Below are positions 1 through 10,700 of a stretch of DNA of 64,000 bases, in pieces; position 1 is the first letter of the stretch; the number at the start of each line of letters is the position of its first letter. The notes below the pieces were generated by a model. The model saw only the letters and a list, made by a program, of their open reading frames with translations, ran no database searches and was not told where the DNA came from. A program made the position numbers and the translations under genes. The DNA is from Mactromeris polynyma (Eukaryota > Mollusca > Bivalvia > Venerida > Mactridae). The stretch covers positions 2,235,904 through 2,299,903 of the forward strand of contig JASFXZ010000018.1 in the NCBI GenBank assembly GCA_032209605.1, written 5' to 3'.

Positions 1-430
1 GAATACTGTCACACTATCTATGTGCGATTAAATGGAGACTGATCATTTGCATTATTCTGAAAATCAAATCGATAATTGAACAAACGCTTGGGTGTTACTA
101 TTCAGCAAACGCCACTAACTGTTTAAATATTAATTCAATCCAATTGCATTTAAACAGACTAAGTAATACGAGTCGGATATTTGAACAAAGCAAATACATT
201 GTACTTATTTACTACGATAGCATTTATGAAATGTTTTATCGTATATACGTGGGTCCAGTGTATAATCGATCTAACATTGTGAATTAACCAATGCATGGTA
301 CGGTACCATATTATACGTTTATTGGTACAATCTGCACGCACAGTGCCATACATTTGACCAAAATAAAAATAAATATGATATGGCCAAGACAACATATATG
401 TTACACATACACTATCAAACATGGAATACA
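1..430 (-). repeat. Paralogous copy of the alpha-arrestin 5' flank (sister gene expected left of window)
   Basis: Aligns by eye with 12455-13020, for example CACACTATCTATGT, TTTGCATTATTCTGAAAA, ATCGATAATTGAACAAAC and CTATCAAACATGGAATAC against ATATCAAACATGGAATAC. By extrapolation the start codon of the sister gene would lie about 60 bp left of base 1. The copy lacks the 107-bp insertion present at 12676-12782. No coding part of the sister gene is in the window. Confidence 0.75.
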
Positions 431-545
431 GTTAAACTTCGATAACTGAAACAGGCGACAACCCACGTTAAACTTCGATAACTCGAGGACGTTGGGGTCC
501 GTCCGAAAAGCTCGAGTGATCCGATATTTCGAGTGACCCAGAGTT
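429..545. mobile_element. Partial TACAG-type TIR element (mariner-like MITE end)
   Basis: Begins TACAGTTAAACTTCGATAAC and repeats TTAAACTTCGATAACT once more 40 bp later, followed by CTCGAG and a TTTCGAGTGACCC stretch. The TACAG start and CTCGAG context resemble the ends of the elements near 38580-39400. The other end was not located. It begins where homology to the 12455-13020 flank stops. Confidence 0.4.
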
Positions 546-1235
546 TCCATCATGTCCTTTTAGTGTTTTGTTATGAAATGCCTTATTTTCATAGTTTTTC
601 ACACTTGTACCTGTTGTTTCATAGAATCATATTTCTAGTTACTACATTTTCTCATTAAAATAAAAGTAAAGTCAAATTCTTAGTAAGAGTAGTACACTTG
701 CATTACTTATTGTTGGTTTACAGACGAAAGAAAGTTCATGAATATACGTGTTCAATCAGGATGTTTGCTTCACGCTTGCACCGTTATATTTATGCGTCAT
801 GGAAATCGCTCCTAAGTTGCACGAATTCCGGCGAATAGGGAAGATTGAAAAATTCGTAGTGGTTCGCCATGTAACAGAGAGTTCCATTACAAAAATGTCA
901 TGGCCCTCCCGCGAATAGAGGAGCACTGCCCCGAATCACCAGGACTCCAACAAGAACCCTGTACGAATTATGAGGAATGTCCATGATTTCTACGTTCGTA
1001 CCCATTCGCCACCCAAAGTCGTGATGGTGGGACTTAGGCTTAAATTGAAATGCCAATGTTACAACAATACTGGGTAAAACCAATTCAAACAATGAATGTT
1101 CAGATGAGCCAGACACATCTTTAATTAGCCAACACATTGTCACATTGTTCACATTGTTCTATCGTCGTTAAGTTCAGTAGAACTGCTTTTGATGCAACTA
1201 GATTATGCGATGTATCAGTACAGTAATTTTTCGGC
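546..1235. other. Intergenic stretch, no recognisable gene
   Basis: A minus-strand open frame at 898-1152 (84 codons) has no recognisable domain and no clear splice context. From about 1177 the sequence resembles 3200-3245 (TTTTGATGCAACTAGATTAT against TTTTGATGCAGCTAAATTAT), which is part of the duplicated mosaic. Confidence 0.4.
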
Positions 1236-1241
1236 GCAGCC

Positions 1242-1396
1242 CAGGGCCGTAAATTACATGGAGGCATGTAGGCAGTTGCCTCCTATTGCGGGCTGAAAAA
1301 AAATCATTTTTTGTCTAAAAAGGGTCCAAATTTATTTTCGCCTTGCTCCGCTCGGCGGGGTGCCTCCCCTTACATGGGAGGCAATTTACGGCCCTG
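1242..1396. mobile_element. 155-bp MITE with 14-bp terminal inverted repeats (hAT-like ends)
   Basis: The left end CAGGGCCGTAAATT and right end AATTTACGGCCCTG are exact inverted repeats; the inner GGAGGCA/TGCCTCC pairs too. GCAGCC flanks it on both sides (1236-1241 and 1397-1402). The paralogous sequence at 8610 reads straight through ACGCAGCCGTAC with no insertion, giving an empty site. CAGGG ends are typical of hAT elements, although hAT target duplications are normally 8 bp and only 6 bp match here. Confidence 0.8.
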
Positions 1397-1690
1397 GCAG
1401 CCGTACTAACATGGTTTTGCTTTTTGCATATCAGTGTTGTGTAAACCAATCAAATATTGCGTTAACCACCAAGGCAATTTCTCTTCAACAGAACAACGTT
1501 TGTAACCTTGACGCGGATTGGTTAACCTTTCGATAAAGGGTACGTTACCTTACCGAAACCCACTGTATCGGTGAATTTACCGAAATCCATTTTAGATCAG
1601 TAGTGACCAACAATCGAAACATCCTGGATTTTTTATCTTACACAACAAATCTTAACCTTTAAATTGCGCCGACCATCTTTTTTCAAGATA
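1397..1690. repeat. Duplicate of alpha-arrestin intron 4 segment 8610-8890
   Basis: GCAGCCGTACTAACATG, TTTGCATATCAGTGTTGTG, AACAACGTTTGTAACCTTGA and CCATCTTTTTTCAAGATA occur in both places in the same order and orientation. In the intron copy the homology ends about 110 bp short of exon 4 (9010). The copy at 1397 carries no exon. Confidence 0.75.
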
Positions 1691-2359
1691 CTTCTTGTTA
1701 AATATCGGTAAGTTTATTACAGTGTCGCCATTTTGAATCTTAGTTGAATAGAAATACATACACAAGAATAGGAATGGCCCAAAATGTCACAGTCGCGACC
1801 TATCAGCAAAATATGCGGTCTCAATAGGTTGCAGTAATGTAACATAGTGGCCCTCATGTATAATTAATCATGCATGTTGATTATTGTTCAACTGAGTGCA
1901 GTTTTGAAATATATTTCATTTCACCGACTTATATTAGCATGTACAAACTGGCAGCGAAACAAGACTCTACCATTAAGTCTTTGTGGCAGAGGTTATTTGC
2001 ACTCATTGATATCCTAAATTGTTTATGATGTACTTATTGATTTTTAAACAGTATGCAGTCTGATTGATGTTCATTAATAACTTTTCGGCAATTATTGGAA
2101 CTAAAATTATAATATGACATTTTTCAAAACTTAAAACGCAGATTGCATCAGACAAAAGGTTAAGCAATTTAATTGGTTAAGAGACTTGGTAAATTAAAAC
2201 ATCATTGGATAATTTTAGACGCCCATAGCTGCCAAAACAATTGTACATTGTTAATAAAAGTAATTCTCATAAAGATTTTAAGGGAGGACTGTTAGGAAGG
2301 GTTAGAGACAATCTCATTGAAATCAGCCCCTAAACTTTAGCTCCATTATTTTTCCGCTG

Positions 2360-2544
2360 TTAGGATCTAACTACACTCCGTAAGAGGTCACGTTCATATA
2401 ACCTCTCGTTGTTCGGATCAGGTTTGTCCCAGTTATAGTAAGTATATACTGGAGCAAAGTCAGTCGCTACTGAGCTTTCCTGAGAGTCGCCTCCTTCTTT
2501 TGTACTCATTCGACCCATGGCACTCTCCGTCATTGTCACGTTAG
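2360..2544 (-). CDS. Second (distal) copy of the alpha-arrestin terminal exon, possible alternative last exon
   Basis: This block repeats exon 7 at 4760-4938, with the same acceptor (TTTACAG-like) and the same phase, so splicing from exon 6 at 5818 would give a 407-residue protein. The first 45 or so residues match exon 7 including FAPVYTYYNW, then after PDPNN the sequence breaks and ends in a different 15-residue tail, ERLYERDLLRSVVRS, followed by TAA at 2360-2362. Seven base differences are seen in the shared 137 bp, five changing the amino acid, with no stop or frameshift. It may be a genuine alternative 3' exon, or an intact leftover of a segmental duplication. An ATTAAA (minus strand) lies at 2168-2173. 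Confidence 0.6.
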
Positions 2545-3206
2545 CTGTAAAACAGATATCAGACTTCGAATTAAACTCAACAGTTACCGATTCACATGCA
2601 TTAATACATATACATACTCATGGACAACCCAGCACCCATTTTAAATTGATCTAGGCACATATCCATATTAAACACACCTAAATACTTTTGTATATCGTCT
2701 ATAATTGTGGTGTAAATTATTCCATTACTCTTAAGTTGATTCATCAATCAATAGATGTTATTGTGTTCACAATTTCATAAGTACCTGTCGCAGTCTGTTA
2801 TGCTATTACTGTTTAGAATTGTTTTTAAAACGCTACTGTATCAAATCGACAAAAATCAATTTTTAAAAATTGGAATTTCAAGCCAATGCCTGAAATAAAA
2901 AGGAAGTTTCAGCACCACGTGACCAGATATTAGCCGACAGTATAAACGGCAACCGTCTGGTATTTCAAAATGATAAAATATGCATTGGTTTTATTTACAT
3001 TTATATCCTTCGAAGTCCGTTTATATCAATTTTAACAGAGATTTTGAAGTACATGTGTCTCTATACAGTAGCAGTGATCAAAATCGAATCAGATACAAGC
3101 ATTGACTAATTATGTTGTTGAATTAATGCATTTCATTGACTTATGGGAAAATGTAGATTTTGAAAATGTACTTTTAGTAGGCGAGTTAACCGAGATAAGG
3201 CTTTTG
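2400..3206. repeat. Segmental duplication containing terminal exon copy 7b (partner 4800-5606)
   Basis: The two blocks share the terminal exon plus about 660 bp of upstream intron: CAGTCTGTTATGCTATTACT, GGAAGTTTCAGCACCACGTG, TAAAATATGCATTGGTTTTA and TTTTAGTAGGCGAGTT in the same order. One breakpoint lies inside the exon just after the PDPNN codons, the other at the GAGATAAGGC/GAGTTAAGGC end. From 3207 the sequence continues as a copy of 1190-1240 and 1700-1850. Confidence 0.8.
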
Positions 3207-3639
3207 ATGCAGCTAAATTATACGAAGTATCAGTACAGTAATTTTGACATATCGGTTAGTTTACTACAGTGTCGCCATTTTGAGTCTTAGTTGAATAGAA
3301 ATACATACACAAGAATAGGACGGTCGCGACATATCAGCACAATATGCGGTTCCATTAGGTTGCAGCAGCCTGATATACCATACATGTATCTTGCTGAATG
3401 GGTCGGATCAGTGAAGACGCTAGATATATCCAACTGGACAATATGTCATTTATGGCTCCTGTCGTGCGCACAGGAGATGTACTACATATATACAATAGGA
3501 CAGATAAAGGGAAATAACTCTAGAAGGGATAGAGGGAAATATCTCGTGACAAAATTCTGAGTCTTTTGTATATAGCGTTCCTTGTAACATGTTAACCTTT
3601 CTCTCTTATACACTGTCACATACTGTGTGTATTTGCATT

Positions 3640-3925
3640 TATTTATCGTCGCCAGCGGTTTCCCATATCGGCGACGCCTCCGAAAAAATGTTAGTCGTTT
3701 TAGTTTTATGGAGGATAGTGCATGATACAAAAGATGCCCTACTTCCAGAAGTACTCCTGGTTCTTTTACGTGCCCGATGTAAAGCACCGTACACGGGACC
3801 TCGGTTTTTCGAAGTCTCGTCCGTAAAACTGTTAGTGGTATCAGTGGTGGAGTTGGGGATCGAACCTGCGATCCTTGGATTACATGTCCAGCGCGTTACC
3901 ACTGGACCACGGATACGATGCGTGC
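3640..3925 (-). mobile_element. tRNA-derived SINE with a conserved-type central domain
   Basis: On the minus strand it starts with a tRNA-like head: box A as TGGTCCAGTGGTAACGCG, an anticodon-arm-like TGGACATGTAATCCA, and box B as GCAGGTTCGATCCCC. A central part follows with GAGGTCCCGTGTACGGTG and CGGGCACGTAAAAGAACC, similar to central domains I know from invertebrate tRNA-SINEs, then an AT-rich tail (GATAAATAAATGC). Position 33 of the anticodon loop is A rather than U, so it is not a working tRNA. Confidence 0.65.
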
Positions 3926-4321
3926 CACATACAAGTAGTCTATCCGTATATATATGGGTTGGTTAACAAATAACATCAAACAAAGGAGTTCCACGGATTC
4001 TTGCACAAGGAGAACTAGTATAATACAAGAAAAAGTTGTCCCCGGAAAATAATTACAATGTACTGAGAAATTTTAGAAGGGAATCTGAAGAGAAAATAAA
4101 ACAAAAGTGAAGTACGTGTATTTATTAACAGCACAAGCGGAATTTTGTAAAGCAGTCTTGTTTAGTACTTATGCATGTAATGTTGTTAGTGTAAGAATTG
4201 CACATATAAATTAGTGATAAATTAAGACCAAGTCATCCTTTGCTTAGGTAAAAATGACGTAAGCAGCTTTTTAATAAAATATATATTTAAAGAAACACGA
4301 AAAATCTTTCTTAGAAAAAGC

Positions 4322-4403
4322 GCCCAATGTGCGGCTCGAACTTACGACCCCAAGATTAAAAGAATCGCGCTTTAACAACGCTTTCCCGACTGAACTACCG
4401 GGC
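4322..4403 (-). pseudogene. tRNA-Lys-like pseudogene or SINE head
   Basis: The minus strand reads GCCCGGTAGTTCAGTCGG, then TTTTAATC near the anticodon, then GGGGTCGTAAGTTCGAGC and ATTGGGC. The ends form a 7-bp acceptor stem and the T arm is lysine-like. It is about 9-10 nt too long between D arm and anticodon, with an AAAGCG repeat, and the anticodon stem is mispaired. It lies in the spacer between the two terminal exon copies. Confidence 0.55.
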
Positions 4404-4759
4404 TAAACATTGAGGAGAAAAAGTAAAACTTGCACAAGGGGATCAGTTATTTTTAGCCGAGATCAACATAACAATAGCACAATAAGTATTTTGAAACACA
4501 TTTCGGGTGTTTTATTCTGTAGAAGTTCTCTTCTGTAATGTTCAAACATCACAATAACTGCTCCTCCTACGAATAAATGAAAAAGAATAAAGTGGTCGGC
4601 TTTTGTCTGACGACTATTTACGAATAATAAATATTGATTCAAGATCAGTTTACATCACATGACATCACATGCTTGCCAAAGTGAGCATAAGAAAAGTCTT
4701 GCATAATATGTCATACGGAAGACAGATTTTTGCCACGAAATCAGAGCTTGGTTGAGTCT

Positions 4760-7700
4760 TTACGACTGTACATCGCCTTCGTTCATCTGTACAGAGTACG
4801 TGTTGTTCGGATCAGGTTTGTTCCAGTTATAGTAAGTATATACTGGAGCAAAGTCAGTCGCTCCTGAGCTGTCCTGAGAGTCCCCTTCTTCTTTTGTACT
4901 CATTCGACCCATCGCACTCTCCGCCATTGTCACGTTAGCTGTAAACATTAGATATCAGACTTCGAATTGAACACAACAATAACTGATTCACATACATTAA
5001 TATTGCGTCATAATTTTAATACATGTACATACTCATTGACAACCCAGCACCAAATTAAAATTGATCTAGGCACATATCCATATTAAACACACCTAAATAA
5101 TTTTGTTTATCGTCTATAATTGTGGTGAAAATTATTCTATTATTCTTAAGTGGATTTATCTATCAATATATGTAATTGTGTTCCCAATTCCTCAAGTACC
5201 TGTCACAGTCTGTTATGCTATTACTGTTTAGAATTGTTTTTAAAACGCTTCTGTATCAAATCGACAAAAACATCAATTTTTAAAAATTGGAATTTCAAGC
5301 CAATGCCTGAAATAAAAAGGAAGTTTCAGCACCACGTGACCAGAAATTAGCAGACAGTATAAACGGAAACCGTCTGGTATTTCAAAATGATAAAATATGC
5401 ATTGGTTTTATTCACATTTATATCATTCGAAGTCGGTTTAAATCAATTTTAACAGAGATTTAGAAGTACATGTGTCTCTATATAATAGTAATGATTATAA
5501 TCGAATCAGATACAAGCATATGATTCTGAGTATGTTGTTGAATTAATGCAAATTACAGTCACTTAAGAGCAAATGTAGATTTTAAAAATGTAGTTTTAGT
5601 AGGCGAGTTCACCGAGTTAAGGCGTATCCTGTCACACAAGTTTTAAATATTAAACTAACGATGACTTGAATTATGCTGAGAATTTCTTTCTCACAAAAAA
5701 ACACTATTAATACTTCAGAGAACATTAAAGTGTCAGCAAATACCAGACATATTCCATTGTACTTTTCTCTAATAGGCACGTACATGTGACTCGTAGTATT
5801 TTGACAAGATAACTTACGGAGATTTGATGGCATAAAGTTATCACTGTATAGCCCTGTGGGGGCGCCGGCAGGGACGGTGCTATCATACGAAGGGGGAGGA
5901 ACGGAGGGTAATGTTAGTCCGTGTTGCTGAGCGATTGATGCCAATGGAATACTACCAATGACAACCTCTATTGGTACATTAAGGTCAAACCCTACACCAG
6001 ACGGGTCCACAACGATCTGAAACCAGACAAGATAAACAAGTTAAACCTCAGTATTCATTTTTACCCAGCGAAAAGATCAAATACTGTCTGTACATATCGG
6101 GTCCTACATTATCGTTTTATTCATTTTAGCTTAGGAGCCAGCTGCAAATACAATGTACAGTAAAACCTCAATACATGTAATAAGATCAGTCGTGTTACCC
6201 TAGAAACTGGTCTGGTCTTCTTAATGAGATCGTATCAATATCGAGGTTGAATAAAGAGCAAAATGATTGAAAAGTGAAAATCGTGGATTTGAAATATTTG
6301 TTTTTGAGGTGGTCTTTAAGTGAGGATTTACTGTATATGCCTGCGATGCATGGAAGACAGAATGGTCATTTTGTTTCTTAATTGATAAATCGGGTTGTCT
6401 CAGATTTTATAACTTCGCTTGAACTTTTCTGCTGCTATTTTTGACCTGGAATTGAAAATTCTAAATATAGTAACCCACCTCCTTGGATTCCACTGATTTC
6501 CGTTCTGAAAATTTCTCCCACGGAAAGTCTATCATACAACAGTACCATATACACATTTACTTACAGTGAGGAAATATTGTATATCAATGATGTTACATCC
6601 TAAAAGAAAAGAGGGCGGTACAGCGGGTATATGTAGCTTCTCGTTCACCCATTGGTCCGTTCCACCACCTTCGATTTTACCGTGCAGTAATTCGGCGATC
6701 ACATTGTAAACACGCCGTGTTTTAGATCTTGCATGATAACTCACCATCTGTGAAACAAGTAAAACAAAGTTAGCAATAAATGTCATTTATGAACCCCCTA
6801 CGCAGTGGTCTCCCTTACATAGATCTTTGCCATTATAACCCGCTTTCTATTAAAATTATTTTTCTGTTATTCGTTTTTATCTTATACAGATAGTGACATT
6901 GTTTTGTTTATATTACAAAGAAATAAGGCTTATGTACTTGGTTAAATAAAAACAGACACAAGAAAAGTATAGACCTTGTATTCAACTTGTATCATTCAAA
7001 TTACCTTCATCACGTGACATTTGTGAAGGCAGTGATTAATGTACTGCTAACATAAGGGAAATAAGCTCTGCCAGAAGTTTGTGAATTGTTAATAACAGTA
7101 TGTTAGTGATGAGCACGTTTAAACGCCATACTACTTTCATATACATTTTGTATCGTGCACCGACGTGTAAGCAAAAAGTTGTCTCCCTTGTGTCCACTAT
7201 GTTATCAACACAGTTTAATAACGACTGTATTCAACAAGCAGACAACACAGTTGGACATGTCCTGTCTTTCCTTTGAGCCCCTTTTTTAATTTATACATGA
7301 AGTGCATTACTGAAAACATTTGCGAATGAAAAATAACAAAAAGCCTTCTAGTGAGTTCATTGGGCTTGTAAAATGAATAAGGACAAAATACGTATAGATA
7401 CTGGTCAATCATTACTGTTACACCAGTATATAATGCTCAGTATAGTAAAGTAAATCCCATCCCCAAATTTATCTTGGATATATGATATGTTAATGGAGTA
7501 TCAAATTTTCATTATCCGAATATATAATCTTAACTTGTATAGTATCATAAAATATATAAAAATAAAAAGTTATACAACTACAATTACAATAACCTGTTAA
7601 AATCTGACGTCATGACAAAGAGATTGCCAATTCTTACGCACTTCCTAGCAATACAAAAATGTCAGTAACACTCGTTCGACGTATTATATGCATGTTTACA

Positions 7701-10700
7701 CTGAAACCGATCGGCATGGTGTTGACATACATGTGCAATTTCCTGTTGAGTATAGATCTATTTGTTTTACCCTCTATGTAAATAAACGTTAATTCTGATT
7801 GCATATTATTCTAAACATCAATGTTTACTTCATTGATGCATTGTATGTATTATGTAGAAATTAATGTGATTTTCGATTTCTATATTCAATAATCATTATT
7901 ATTAATATTATTTGAACTGTTTTATTTTAAGAATAACCATTTCTGTTTTCAATACTCAATATGATAATGACCTATATTTTAATATGCCGTAGGGTAAGCT
8001 TGAATTCATGTTATTATCATGTTTGTAACAATGCTTAAGTAAGACATCCGTCCTATAATGTCACTTGTCTTCCTGACTTCCAGGATATATTTAACACCTA
8101 CATCAGCTTATGATCAAATTATCTCACCTATTATCAATTCTAAAATCTGTCACTTCCTTGCCATATTGTATAAATAGAATCAATAACATTCCGAAGACAA
8201 TTATTTCTTTTCATAACCTTAGCTTTGTGCATACTATTTACTTTGTGTAACTTAAGAATACTCAGTGATAAACTTTGTGAAACATTGTCTCTAGCTTTAT
8301 CTCTGTGCTTAGTAACGTTGTGTCTAAGTGAGCTTAGATGAAACTGTACTTGTTATTAATCTGATTTAACTTCTTGTGAACTAGTTTTATACTGTGGATA
8401 AGTGACCATTTCATTAAATTAAGAAACGGAATCGTGCTTTTGATATTAAATATCTTCAATATTACAAATCTGGTCATGGATCACTGTTGCATCCTCTACG
8501 TTACGTGCGGATACTAAAATATACTTCGTAACATATGAAAATACATGTATCGCCATTTCTAAAGACAACTTTGTGTTCTGCTATTTTATCCCCTGACCCT
8601 GTCCAATATACGCAGCCGTACTAACATGACTTTGCTATTTGCATATCAGTGTTGTGTAAACCAATCAAATCTTACGTTAATCACTAAACCAACTTCTCTT
8701 CAACCGAACAACGTTTGTAACCTTGACGCGGATTAGTTAACCTTTCGATAAGGGGTACGTTATCTTACCGAAATCCACTGAATTTCGGTGATTTTACCGA
8801 AATCCAGTGACCAGCATCTCGGTAATAGTTCATGTTGTACAACACAGCTTAACCTTCAAATTGCGCCAACCATCTTTTTTCAAGATATTTCTTGTTTTTA
8901 CTGAAGTTTAATTCTGTATTGGTATTCTTGCTTTGCTGTGGTCGACATTCGACACACATTGTGTAAGCTCACGTGGTTTGAAGACAATACAGCTGAGATG
9001 ATTGCTTACCATGTTGATTTGGGCTTTACTACACGTCATTTCCCGATTACTGAGGTTGTTGATTTCTGCCCGGAAGCAAATGCACTCTCCGGGCACATAG
9101 CCGATACGGTCGGTGGTCACTGTGGCCGAAATGGGGTCCGACTCACAACACAGACAACAAAGAGTCTTCTGGTCGGTTTTGGTCCCACCGTTCTGGAAAA
9201 AATAGGAGAAGGTTTTGCAGTTGCTAAATCTGAAGATGCATTGAAAATGTATTCGAGTCCGTTTATTGTGTATAAAATATGTAGTATTCCGTATGGGTAG
9301 CCATAATGCCACAACTGATTCCTGATCCGAATGTCATTAGCGTGGTTGAACTGCGTTTCACAATCGACGTAAAATAAATGTATACCGTGCATGTATAATA
9401 AATAACAAGTACATTTTGTATATCATTGCGAATATTGGTCCTATGATAAACGATTACATATAATTATTTTGCATATAGTTTTCACGAAAATCGTGTCATA
9501 TTCGTCATTTTGTCTATAAAACATAACAGTGCCTTGAAATCACGATCAACAGCCCGCCCGCTTACTTCAGTTGGTAAAAGGTAGAGCTGTCGACCGGAAA
9601 GTCCAGATGTGATTCCCGAGCGAGGCAGGTCCTTGATTTTCGTGACATTTGGCTACGGCCAGTTTTCCTCCACTTGTTATTCAGGTGGAGAAGTTGTCAG
9701 CTGTTTGTGGGAGGACAATTTAGAACTGCTTGATGACGAATTCCAGACAAAATGCACCTAGGTCAACTGTCCGCCATAGATAACTGAAATATGTTGAAAA
9801 ATTGCATTACCCCAATTAAATAGTCAACGAACAATCAACAGGAATAAATTTACAGACTAACCGCTGTTTCTGGCCTGGTGTTCAGGTCGAAGAGATTCAC
9901 CACGGTTATCATTCGTTTTGTTTCTTTATCAAATCCCCATGGAATGTCAATGTAGGATTTCAACATGTATCTGACTCGTCCTATGCGAGCCTCGTATGAT
10001 GACGGAACACCGGGTGGAAGTTGAAAAGTGAAGGGGTAGGTGTATTTCCCTGGTTGAATTTTTACTTCGTCCTGTCCAGTTTGTTCTGTAAAACATTATT
10101 AATTATGTGTTGGAAAATATGATTCTTGTATAAGTAAGATGAAAGCATCACTCAATGCAATGTCTTCGATCAGCGGATGGATTAAGCGGATTAAGCTTGT
10201 ATAAAGCAGTTTAAAGAATGCATTTTTGTAGTTTTATATTTCTAATTATTTATTGTGGTGTAGTTCATTTGTACCGATCGATCACTAGCAGATCAAATGA
10301 CTAATTATGTGGAAAGGCATTCTAAAAATACACTGTTTTAAAAACAAAGTTCAAACAACAATTTTAAAAGATAATGCGAATTACCTTTTCCATAAAGGCA
10401 TATTTTTGTGTGGAAATACGATTCGTTGTTTCTGTAATGTTTAGTGTGCGAACCATTCTTGGTTTTCCTGGTTTCCGTCCAATGCACATCGGAGTAACCA
10501 TGGAAATCTAGATATATTGCTGAAATATAACATTCAAACAGTACTTACACAACTGTACGACAAATTGGAATATGTTAATGCAGTTTGTGCATTATTCTTT
10601 TATATGATAGGGCACAGGCGAGAATCTACACGTAGCTATCTTCGTTATCAGTTTTAAGGCAACCTGCAATAAACTGTTTTTTCTGTTGTTAATTCGATGG

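Noticed and set aside
3589..3966. 125-codon plus-strand frame and 87-codon antisense frame
   Set aside because: Coincide with the tRNA-derived SINE at 3640-3925.
8973..9009. Alternative donor (CCAC|GTGAGC at 8971) for alpha-arrestin exon 4
   Set aside because: Phase 1 does not fit the next exon's phase-0 start; ATG|GTAAGC at 9009 gives a correct frame and a family-like join INM-QMVSYHA.
8938..9300. 120-codon plus-strand frame
   Set aside because: Antisense shadow of the alpha-arrestin exon 9010-9192.
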